Positions 1 to 5,835 of a stretch of DNA of 9,865 bases are shown here, one piece after another (position 1 is the stretch's first letter; each line of letters begins with the position of its first letter). The DNA is from an uncultured Bacilli bacterium (GTDB lineage: Bacteria > Bacillota_I > Bacilli_A > RF39 > UBA660), in NCBI GenBank assembly GCA_944350405.1, contig CALVPC010000035.1:1-9865 (forward strand), in the 5' to 3' direction. The translations under genes were made by a program, and so were the position numbers. The notes under the pieces are model-generated. The model was not told the DNA's origin and ran no database searches. It worked only from the letters and a program-made list of their open reading frames with translations.

Positions 1-2583
1 CATAATATTTCTTATTCTATCTTTCATAAAACGATCTGCAACTTTTATTCCATATCCAAATTCTGCATTATCTTCAAAAAGAGAATTAACCCAAGGTGCA
101 CTCCAAGGAGTACTAGGAAGTGATGCCCCGTATATAGAAGAACATCCCGTAGCATTAGCTACTATAATATTATCTTTAAATAATTGAGATATAAGCCTCA
201 AATATGGAGTTTCACCACATCCTGCACAAGCACCACTAAATTCAAATAAAGGTTTTACAAACTGACTACCCTTTACTGTATTAGTATCCAAAACTCTTTT
301 TTCTTCTATTTTTTCAAGATAGCTATATTTTACTTGCTCTCTATCCTTTATTTTACCCATTTCAATCGCTTTAGTTGGACAAATATTAGCACAAAGAGAG
401 CAACCTGTACAATCATAAGTTGAAATACCAATAGTAAACATCAAATCATGATCTTTTATTTTAGCTTCCTTGGCATCTTCCTTCACCTCTATTGGAGCAT
501 TATCATATTCTTCTTTTGTCAAAAGATATGGCCTTACAACAGCATGAGGACAAACAAAAGAACACATATTACACATTATACATTTATCACTAATATAGTG
601 AGGAATAATACTAGATAAACCCCTTTTTTCAAGCTTTGAAGTACCAGCATCATAAACACCATCATCATAAGAATTAAAATGACTAACTTTTATTTTATCT
701 TTCTTATCATGTTCTAAAAGAGAAAAAATATTATCCTTAACTTCTTCTCTATCAAGTTCTAAAATTGTATCAATATCCACTTCTTTTATAGAACTAATAG
801 CATTCTCTAAAGCCTTTAAATTAGAATTTACAACATCTTCACCCTTTTTAGAAAAATTCTTTCTAACCATATCTTCAATATATTTTTTAGCATCTTTTAT
901 ATCCATTAAATTAGCTAAATACATAATAACCATTTCCATAATTATACTAATTTTATTAGGAATACCATTTATTCTAGCTATTTCTGACGCATTTATTGTA
1001 TATACTTTAACATTACGTCTCTTAATAATATCAATATAATTTTTAGGAAGCTTTATATTATCATGTTCGGTATTCAAAATAAACACACCATTATCTAGAA
1101 TATTATCAATCATATCAAATTTATTTAAATATGTATCTTTGGAACACACAACAATTTTTGGATTTTCTACATAATAAGTACTTCTAATAGGATTATTACT
1201 AAATCTTAAATGACTTTTAGTAACACCACCGCTCTTTTTAGAATCATATTCAAAATAACCTTGAACAAACTTATCAGTATTTTCTCCTACTATAGTTAAA
1301 ATATCTTTAGAAGTTGTTACCATTCCATCTGAACCATATCCATATATTAACATTTCATCATAATCTTTATTAAATATTGTATTAGTTCTTTCAAGTGACA
1401 GATTAGTAACATCATCATTTATACCTATAGTAAAAGTTCTTATAGAATCTGTATTTAAATAATTATATACAGCTTCAATGTCATTTAAATTAGTATTTTT
1501 AGACGATAAGCCATATCTTCCACCGACTACTTCAATATCTAAATCAAATGTTTTAACTATATCCTCTACATCTAAACAAAGTGGTTCCTTACCTGCTCCA
1601 GGTTCTTTAGTTCTATCTAGAACAGCTATTCTTTTAACTGATTTAGGTAATACCTTCAAGAAAAATTTAGACGAAAATGGTCTATACAAATGAACTTCAA
1701 TTAAACCAATATTATTATCATTAGATAAATCAATATATTCCTTAATTGTCTCACAAACAGAACCCATAGCAACAATTATATGACTAGCATTTTTATTTCC
1801 ATAATAATTAAATGGTTTATAATCTCTCCCTGTAATATTATTAATTTCTTTCATATAATCATCAACAATATCTGGCAAGCTATCATAATATTTATTTCTT
1901 GATTCCATATTTTCAAAATAAATAGCATCACCTTGATTAGTACCACGAGTAGAAGGATTACTAATATCAAGAGATCTTTGTCTAAAATTATCAAGTGCTT
2001 TAATATCAATAAGTTTTTTTACTTTTTCTAAATCAATAACATCAATTTTATTATATTCATGCGAAGTTCTAAATCCATCAAAAAAATTTAAAAATGGAAT
2101 TCTCCCCTTTATAGCAGAAAGATATGAAACACTAGTTAAATCCATAACTTGTTGAACTGAACTAGAAGCTAAAAATGCAAAACCTGTACTCCTAGCAGCA
2201 TAAATATCACTATGATCACCCATTATTGATAAAGCATGAGTAGCTACAGTACGTGCTGCTACATTTATAACGCATGGAAGAAGTTCTCCAGCAATTTTAT
2301 ACATATTAGGTATCATAAGTAATAATCCTTGACTAGCTGTATAAGTACTAGCAAGCACTCCATTTTGTAAAAGTCCATGAATAGTACCTGCTGCACCAGC
2401 TTCACTTTGCATTTCTACAACTTTTACTTTATCACCAAAAAAATTTTTATCACCATCTGCAGAAAATTTTTCAATATGCTCAGCCATTGGAGAAGATGGT
2501 GTAATAGGATAAATACTTGCTACTTCTGTAAATTTATATGAAACAGTAGCACAAGCCTTGTTACCATCCATTATTTTTTTCAT
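1..2583 (-). CDS. nifJ: Pyruvate:ferredoxin (flavodoxin) oxidoreductase, partial (C-terminus outside window)
   Basis: Oxidatively decarboxylates pyruvate with CoA to acetyl-CoA and CO2, passing electrons to ferredoxin or flavodoxin; a cytoplasmic enzyme of anaerobic fermentation. The frame is open for 861 codons from the ATG at 2583 to the window edge, so about 310 of the usual 1,170-1,190 residues are missing. Seen: the N-terminal pyrimidine-binding domain with YPITPSSP (T28), MQSEAGA (E61) and AAR (R111), which match catalytic Thr31, Glu64 and Arg114 of the Desulfovibrio africanus enzyme at a constant offset of 3; a two-cluster ferredoxin domain with CIMCNMCSFVCP (C668, C671, C674, C678) and CTGCSLCANICP (C725, C728, C731, C735); then CAGCGE (C786, C789) and ATGCSS (C814), three of the four ligands of the proximal cluster. 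The GDGWAYDIG thiamine-binding motif should lie beyond position 1. The start is fixed by AAGGTGAT 8 bases upstream and the canonical N-terminus. No frameshift is visible. Confidence 0.97.
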   Translation of the reverse strand, partial: MKKIMDGNKACATVSYKFTEVASIYPITPSSPMAEHIEKFSADGDKNFFGDKVKVVEMQSEAGAAGTIHGLLQNGVLASTYTASQGLLLMIPNMYKIAGELLPCVINVAARTVATHALSIMGDHSDIYAARSTGFAFLASSSVQQVMDLTSVSYLSAIKGRIPFLNFFDGFRTSHEYNKIDVIDLEKVKKLIDIKALDNFRQRSLDISNPSTRGTNQGDAIYFENMESRNKYYDSLPDIVDDYMKEINNITGRDYKPFNYYGNKNASHIIVAMGSVCETIKEYIDLSNDNNIGLIEVHLYRPFSSKFFLKVLPKSVKRIAVLDRTKEPGAGKEPLCLDVEDIVKTFDLDIEVVGGRYGLSSKNTNLNDIEAVYNYLNTDSIRTFTIGINDDVTNLSLERTNTIFNKDYDEMLIYGYGSDGMVTTSKDILTIVGENTDKFVQGYFEYDSKKSGGVTKSHLRFSNNPIRSTYYVENPKIVVCSKDTYLNKFDMIDNILDNGVFILNTEHDNIKLPKNYIDIIKRRNVKVYTINASEIARINGIPNKISIIMEMVIMYLANLMDIKDAKKYIEDMVRKNFSKKGEDVVNSNLKALENAISSIKEVDIDTILELDREEVKDNIFSLLEHDKKDKIKVSHFNSYDDGVYDAGTSKLEKRGLSSIIPHYISDKCIMCNMCSFVCPHAVVRPYLLTKEEYDNAPIEVKEDAKEAKIKDHDLMFTIGISTYDCTGCSLCANICPTKAIEMGKIKDREQVKYSYLEKIEEKRVLDTNTVKGSQFVKPLFEFSGACAGCGETPYLRLISQLFKDNIIVANATGCSSIYGASLPSTPWSAPWVNSLFEDNAEFGYGIKVADRFMKDRIRNIM

Positions 2584-2586
2584 TTA

Positions 2587-2605
2587 TATCACCTTATTCA
2601 TTATA
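2587..2605 (-). promoter_or_regulatory. Candidate nifJ -10 box and ribosome binding site
   Basis: The 48 bases between the coiled-coil gene and nifJ hold, on the minus strand, a perfect TATAAT (2600-2605) and AAGGTGAT (2588-2595) 8 bases before the ATG. The -10 sits only 16 bases from the start codon, which would give a leader of about 10 bases, and there is no good -35 at 17 bases because that position falls in the upstream T-tract. The ribosome binding site is solid; the promoter is tentative. Confidence 0.35.
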
Positions 2606-2616
2606 CTATAATTTTT

Positions 2617-2645
2617 AAAAAAAAGGAAGAGCTACATAGCTCTTC
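2617..2645 (-). terminator. Intrinsic terminator of the coiled-coil gene, overlapping its stop codon
   Basis: On the minus strand GAAGAGCTA and TAGCTCTTC (2637-2645 and 2626-2634) form a perfect inverted repeat, read as a 7-8 bp stem with a 4-6 base loop, followed by CC and eight T (2617-2624). The left arm encodes the last residues (Arg-Arg-Ala-Met region) and the TAG stop at 2634-2632 lies in the right arm. It separates the DUF1292/coiled-coil unit from nifJ. Confidence 0.85.
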
Positions 2646-3747
2646 TAAAAGTTTGTTCAATTTCATTAGCACGTAAATCATTAAAAGGATTAACATTAAC
2701 AGAATTTGAATTAGTAGAAACATGAGTATTATCATCCCTTTGTTTTTCCATAAGATTTTCTATACTAAATACAGTCATTTTATCAGGCTTTGGTTCATCC
2801 TTTATACCAGTAAATTCAGTTATCTCTCCATATAAAGCTTTAAGTTCAGCATCTTTTTCATTAGCATCAATTATACGAGGATAATACTCATCAATAAAAC
2901 TAACAACTCTACCTTTAAGAGATTTTAACTGATCGCGAGCAGCCATTTCTTCTTTTCCTAAATTTTTCTTTCTTTCATCACTATTTTTAACTTCTTGAGT
3001 TACAGCATTATACTTATCTCTTCTATCAGTAAATAATGCAGTAAGAGAACTAATTACAGCATTATCAAGATCATCCTTATCTTTTGGTAAGAAACTTAAA
3101 TCTATACCATTAATACCATTTAAAATATTTTGTAGATTTTTCTTTTCATCTTGTAATTTAGAACTAACATCAACCTCTTTAGTATATTCTGCAGTTATTG
3201 TATCAATTTCTCTTTGTTTATCATTTACATCACTACACAAAGCATTATATTTAACCTTAATACCATCCTTATATGCAGCAATTTTAGTATCATAACTATC
3301 TAAATTAAGTTCTTTTTCAAAATCTTCTTTTGTAATTTCTTTTGTTTCCTTAGATTCTTCTTTAACAGATTCATCAACTTTACTAGATAAATGAGAAATA
3401 GATGGATTAACTCCCTTATAACTATCTTCTAATTTAGTTGTAATTTCCTTAATTTTATCTGTATCAACTTCCTCTTCAATATGAGATCCATAAACATTTT
3501 CAGATAAATCAGGTATATTAGGAATATCCATTGTATGTAAACTAACTGCTTCTTCTTCTACTTCAGGAGTATGAACGTTAGAAGTATCAATATCTAAACT
3601 AGTATCATCTATCTTTTCTTCAGGTATAACTTTATAACTACTAATATTTAAAAAATCATGTTCTCTAGTTTTTAATTTTTTAGCATCAAAAATAGCAGTA
3701 ATTTTTTCCCCGTATTCTTTTGCGCTTACAAATGTAATATTTTCCAT
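2632..3747 (-). CDS. Unrecognised acidic coiled-coil protein
   Basis: I do not recognise this 371-residue protein. It has no signal peptide or membrane segment, so it is probably cytoplasmic. Four parts can be seen: a short N-terminal segment (1-40); an acidic, Ser/Thr/Pro-containing stretch likely to be disordered (about 41-140, with PEVEEEA and KEESKETKEITKEDFEKEL); a Lys/Glu/Asp-rich helical region likely to form coiled coils (about 150-310), broken near 211-226 by GINGIDLSFLPKDKDD; and an Asn/Ser-rich linker (335-353) ending in NPFNDLRANEIEQTFRRAM, which looks like a discrete tail motif. One cysteine (C171). Two ATGs stand in tandem; the second (3747) is chosen because GGAGG is 6 bases from it and only 3 from the first. 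It starts 11 bases after the DUF1292 stop, and the shared promoter and own terminator make it the second gene of a two-gene operon. A structural or division-related scaffold is possible, but that is only a guess from composition. Confidence 0.8.
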   Translation of the reverse strand: MENITFVSAKEYGEKITAIFDAKKLKTREHDFLNISSYKVIPEEKIDDTSLDIDTSNVHTPEVEEEAVSLHTMDIPNIPDLSENVYGSHIEEEVDTDKIKEITTKLEDSYKGVNPSISHLSSKVDESVKEESKETKEITKEDFEKELNLDSYDTKIAAYKDGIKVKYNALCSDVNDKQREIDTITAEYTKEVDVSSKLQDEKKNLQNILNGINGIDLSFLPKDKDDLDNAVISSLTALFTDRRDKYNAVTQEVKNSDERKKNLGKEEMAARDQLKSLKGRVVSFIDEYYPRIIDANEKDAELKALYGEITEFTGIKDEPKPDKMTVFSIENLMEKQRDDNTHVSTNSNSVNVNPFNDLRANEIEQTFRRAM

Positions 3748-3753
3748 CATAAA

Positions 3754-3760
3754 CCTCCCT
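3754..3760 (-). promoter_or_regulatory. Ribosome binding site deciding the coiled-coil start
   Basis: AGGGAGG on the minus strand overlaps the TAG stop (3761-3759) of the DUF1292 gene. It lies 3 bases before the first ATG (3750) and 6 bases before the second (3747), favouring the second. The overlap suggests translational coupling of the two genes. Confidence 0.75.
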
Positions 3761-4031
3761 ATGCTTCTTCCTTCTTAGCAAGTTGTCTAAGAACATCTTT
3801 AATCCTTGCCCATTCTTCATCAGTTTCAACGCCAAGAAATCTTGTTCCCATATTATCCGTAACAACTTCTGTAACATAAATTGTTACATTACCATTAGCG
3901 TCTACTTCGTTTTTTGTATATACTAAATAACGTTTTTTCGTATCATTAAATTCAAAGCTTACCACTTCTTCAACTTCTTCAGTAGTACCATCTGATTTAT
4001 GAATAGTTAAAATTGTTTTATTATCCTCCAT
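3759..4031 (-). CDS. DUF1292-like small protein
   Basis: A 90-residue acidic protein resembling the DUF1292 (YrzB-like) family of Bacillota, whose function is not established. The pattern is that of the family: an N-terminal strand pair ILTIHKSDGTTEEVEEV, then a hydrophobic strand with FEFNDTKKRYLVYTK (27-41), a polar turn with DANGN, a third strand pair VTIYVTEV, and a C-terminal helix beginning TDEEWARIKDVL (71-82). No cysteine, signal or membrane segment, so cytoplasmic. The length matches the usual 80-110. The start at 4031 has AAGGAGG 7 bases upstream. It is the first gene of a two-gene unit with the coiled-coil gene, transcribed from the promoter at 4059-4087. The family is usually found beside the Holliday-junction resolvase ruvX (yqgF) and alaS; here that context is absent, so this may be a divergent paralogue. 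Confidence 0.75.
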   Translation of the reverse strand: MEDNKTILTIHKSDGTTEEVEEVVSFEFNDTKKRYLVYTKNEVDANGNVTIYVTEVVTDNMGTRFLGVETDEEWARIKDVLRQLAKKEEA

Positions 4032-4058
4032 ATTTCTGCCTCCTTATTTTATATAAGC

Positions 4059-4087
4059 ATTGTAACATAAAAAAAGAGCAATTTCAA
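4059..4087 (-). promoter_or_regulatory. Sigma-A-type promoter of the DUF1292/coiled-coil unit
   Basis: On the minus strand TTGAAA (4082-4087) and TACAAT (4059-4064) are separated by exactly 17 bases: each is one or two mismatches from consensus. Transcription would start near 4052, giving a leader of about 20 bases with the ribosome binding site AAGGAGG (4039-4045). The -35 hexamer and spacer lie inside the terminator hairpin and T-tract of the upstream gene. Confidence 0.75.
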
Positions 4088-4106
4088 CAAAATTACTCTT
4101 TTTTTT
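4069..4106 (-). terminator. Bidirectional-type terminator after the beta-helix gene
   Basis: The stem pairs 4073-4084 with 4090-4101 (AAAGAG, one T-G wobble on the minus-strand RNA, AATTT) around a 5-base loop at 4085-4089. Seven T follow on the minus strand (4069-4075), and eight T are present on the plus strand (4099-4106), so it could act in both directions, though no gene approaches from the other side. It ends the transcript of the gene that stops at 4123. Confidence 0.85.
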
Positions 4107-4122
4107 GCTTTTTTCATTTGAA

Positions 4123-5226
4123 TTATCTCATTTCAGGCATTGATAAAGTATTATTTCCAATAATAGTTATGTCAGAACTAACAGCAATATCAGTATTTCC
4201 ATCAATTTCTACTATATCATTTAGTGTAACTTCTCCATCTAAATATACTCCATTACTTAATGTACCACTATGAATATTATTTTGATATAAAGAGTACGTA
4301 CCATCTTCTATTAATGAAGTTGATATAATTATAGTCTTAAATGATTTAACTGAAGAAAATGATACAATCTCTTCTAACTCTTCATTAACTAGTGTCACAA
4401 TATTATCTTCATCTATCGTATTATCAAGTGTAATAGAAATAGCTTTTTGACCAGCGCTATCAGGATTTTCAATCATATCAGTACCAAGTGCTATAACCAT
4501 ACCTCCATTAATCTCATAGCCATTTTCTGTATCAATAGCAGAATTACCACCATTTTCACTACCAATAACAAATATATTACCACCATTTATTACAGCATTA
4601 TTATTGGAATCAATACCATCACCCAAAGCATCTATATATAAACTTCCTCCGTTAATAGTAATCAAACCACCAATATCTCCACCAGCATTTATACCATCAT
4701 CATTGGAAGTAATTGCTATATTCCCAGACTCAATAGTTATATCATTATCCAAAGTAGCTATACCTTCTCCTTCTAATTGACTACCATTTTCCTCTAAACT
4801 ACCAGTCCCATTTATTATTAATTTACTATTAGAATAAATACAGCCATCATAATCACTAGATCCACCATCTGATAGTCTATTAATAGAACCATCTTTTAAA
4901 GTTATAGTAAGTGAATTCAAATTTTTACCAATAATCGCTGCACTCTCATCATTTTCTATAGTAACGTTATTTAAAACTAAATTTACTTCTTCACCTTCAG
5001 CATCTATAATTATAGAATTAGTAAAACTACCAGAAACTTCATATGTACCAGCAGAACTAATCAAAAAATCATTATCATAATTACTTAAATTGATAACATC
5101 TTCATCATTATTTAAAAACTCTACATTTGAATCTCTACTTTTATAACGCCATAATAAAACAACAATTAAAGTTACAATTATTAAAATAATAATCATTATT
5201 AAAATCCATTTTGTAATACTTTTCAT
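4123..5226 (-). CDS. Membrane-anchored extracellular beta-helix protein, Cthe_2159/DUF4353 type (carbohydrate-binding domain)
   Basis: A 367-residue protein with an N-terminal membrane anchor (residues about 6-26, WILIMIIILIIVTLIVVLLW, flanked by Lys/Arg) and no lipobox cysteine, so the rest should lie outside the cell. Residues 44-300 show the short repeated turns of a parallel beta-helix typical of the DUF4353 family: SSAGTYEVSG (57-66), VNLVLNNVTIEN (81-92), LTITLKDGSINRLSDGG (106-122), then Asp/Asn/Gly turns NDDGINAGGD (175-184), INGGSLYIDALGDGIDSNN (191-209) and INGGNIFVIG (213-222). The founding member, Cthe_2159 of Clostridium thermocellum, binds calcium and acidic polysaccharides (polygalacturonate) and cellulose; whether this one does is inference. 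Residues 305-367 form a further strand-rich tail. The start at 5226 is chosen over an in-frame ATG at 5241 because that codon is next to, and the codons after it form, the AAAGGAGAG ribosome binding site. It is a single-gene unit with its own terminator. Confidence 0.85.
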   Translation of the reverse strand: MKSITKWILIMIIILIIVTLIVVLLWRYKSRDSNVEFLNNDEDVINLSNYDNDFLISSAGTYEVSGSFTNSIIIDAEGEEVNLVLNNVTIENDESAAIIGKNLNSLTITLKDGSINRLSDGGSSDYDGCIYSNSKLIINGTGSLEENGSQLEGEGIATLDNDITIESGNIAITSNDDGINAGGDIGGLITINGGSLYIDALGDGIDSNNNAVINGGNIFVIGSENGGNSAIDTENGYEINGGMVIALGTDMIENPDSAGQKAISITLDNTIDEDNIVTLVNEELEEIVSFSSVKSFKTIIISTSLIEDGTYSLYQNNIHSGTLSNGVYLDGEVTLNDIVEIDGNTDIAVSSDITIIGNNTLSMPEMR

Positions 5227-5229
5227 CTT

Positions 5230-5238
5230 CTCTCCTTT
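5230..5238 (-). promoter_or_regulatory. Ribosome binding site deciding the beta-helix protein start
   Basis: AAAGGAGAG on the minus strand lies directly after an in-frame ATG (5241-5239) and ends 3 bases before the ATG at 5226. GGAG is 5 bases from the latter. The upstream ATG has no ribosome binding site of its own, so the shorter protein, which begins Met-Lys-Ser just before the membrane segment, is preferred. Confidence 0.75.
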
Positions 5239-5254
5239 CATAATTATAAATAAA

Positions 5255-5269
5255 TAATAATCATTATTT
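5255..5269 (-). promoter_or_regulatory. Possible Fur/PerR-family operator before the beta-helix gene
   Basis: The 15-mer AAATAATGATTATTA (minus strand) contains a perfect 5-1-5 palindromic core ATAATnATTAT and matches 11 of 14 defined positions of either the Bacillus Fur box (TGATAATnATTATCA) or the PerR box (TTATAATnATTATAA). It lies 29 bases before the start codon, where an operator could sit. In DNA this AT-rich such matches also arise by chance, so the call is weak. Confidence 0.25.
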
Positions 5270-5316
5270 TTGTAGTTTTTGTGTAATACTTATGTAATTT
5301 TTATAAATTTTATAAT

Positions 5317-5342
5317 AAAAAAAGCAGATAATAATCTGCTTA
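5317..5342 (-). terminator. Intrinsic terminator of ssb, touching its stop codon
   Basis: AGCAGAT (5340-5334) pairs with ATCTGCT (5329-5323) around the 4-base loop TATT on the minus strand, followed by an unbroken run of seven T (5323-5317, the first being the end of the stem). The last base of the TAA stop (5342-5340) is the first base of the stem, so there is no untranslated space between gene and terminator. Confidence 0.85.
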
Positions 5343-5666
5343 ATTTTGCTTACTATTAGATAAAAAAGTGACTTTTTCAGCAATAACATTAATAGAATAT
5401 TTCTTATCACCATCTTTTTCATAAACATTAGATTCAATTCTACCTTTTACTCCAACTATATCACCTTTTCTGCAATACTCTTTAGTATTAATGGCCATAA
5501 GTTTCCATAAAACACAACTTATAAAATCTGTCTCATATTCCCCATTTATATTCTTATAGCTTCTAGGAACTGCTAAAGTTATCCTTGAAATAGAAGTTCC
5601 ACTAGAAGTTTCTTTAACTTCTGGATCACTTACTAGTCTACCAACCAAAACCACTTGATTTAACAT
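5340..5666 (-). CDS. ssb: Short single-stranded DNA-binding protein without acidic tail
   Basis: Binds single-stranded DNA through an OB fold during replication, repair or DNA uptake. The 108 residues are one SSB domain: LNQVVLVGRLVSDPEVK (2-18), the strand ISRITLAVPRSYKN (26-39), ETDFISCVLWKLMA (45-58, with W54 at the position of a DNA-stacking Trp in E. coli SSB), GDIVGVKGRIES (68-79) and the final strand VIAEKVTFL (94-102). It stops at once after the fold, lacking the glycine/glutamine-rich linker and the DDDIPF-type acidic tip by which housekeeping SSBs recruit partner proteins. Bacillus SsbB (113 residues), a competence-linked paralogue, has the same architecture, so a housekeeping ssb is expected elsewhere in the genome. 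The start at 5666 has a near-perfect ribosome binding site. Single-gene unit with its own promoter and terminator; not flanked by rpsF/rpsR, the usual partners of the main ssb. Confidence 0.92.
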   Translation of the reverse strand: MLNQVVLVGRLVSDPEVKETSSGTSISRITLAVPRSYKNINGEYETDFISCVLWKLMAINTKEYCRKGDIVGVKGRIESNVYEKDGDKKYSINVIAEKVTFLSNSKQN

Positions 5667-5670
5667 ATCT

Positions 5671-5714
5671 CACCTCCTTTTTTAAAGTATAAAAAACTAT
5701 TTTTTAAAATGCAA
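5671..5714 (-). promoter_or_regulatory. ssb promoter and ribosome binding site
   Basis: On the minus strand TTGCAT (5709-5714) and TATACT (5686-5691) are 17 bases apart; the -10 is one mismatch from consensus, the -35 matches only in TTG. AAAGGAGGTG (5671-5680), complementary to the 16S rRNA tail, stands 6 bases before the ATG. Predicted transcription begins near 5679, so the leader would be very short. Confidence 0.5.
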
Positions 5715-5739
5715 AACGTTAACTAAAATACTTATATTA

Positions 5740-5780
5740 AAAAATATAAAAAAAAATAAAAATTCCCCAAAGGGAATTTT
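5740..5780 (-). terminator. Intrinsic terminator of the suf operon
   Basis: AAAATTCCC (5780-5772) and GGGAATTTT (5767-5759) form a perfect 9 bp stem around a 4-base TTTG loop on the minus strand, followed by a long T-rich tract. It lies 55 bases after the sufB stop and before the ssb promoter, so it should end the suf transcript. The 55 bases between hold only A/T-rich sequence with three copies of ATATTTTAA and nothing I can assign. Confidence 0.9.
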
Positions 5781-5835
5781 CTAATTGTTTAAAATATAAA
5801 ACTTAAAATATTAAAGTTACAAGTTTTTTAAAATA

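Noticed and set aside
1478..1693. Plus-strand reading frame of 71 codons
   Set aside because: It lies antisense inside nifJ, has no ribosome binding site, and its composition follows the complementary strand of a well-conserved gene.
3686..3877. Minus-strand reading frame of 63 codons spanning the DUF1292/coiled-coil junction
   Set aside because: It overlaps two better-supported genes in another frame; both of those have strong ribosome binding sites and it has none.
4013..4641. Two plus-strand frames (4013-4273 and 4447-4641)
   Set aside because: Both are antisense to the beta-helix gene or cross its terminator; no initiation signal and low-complexity Ile/Thr-rich products.
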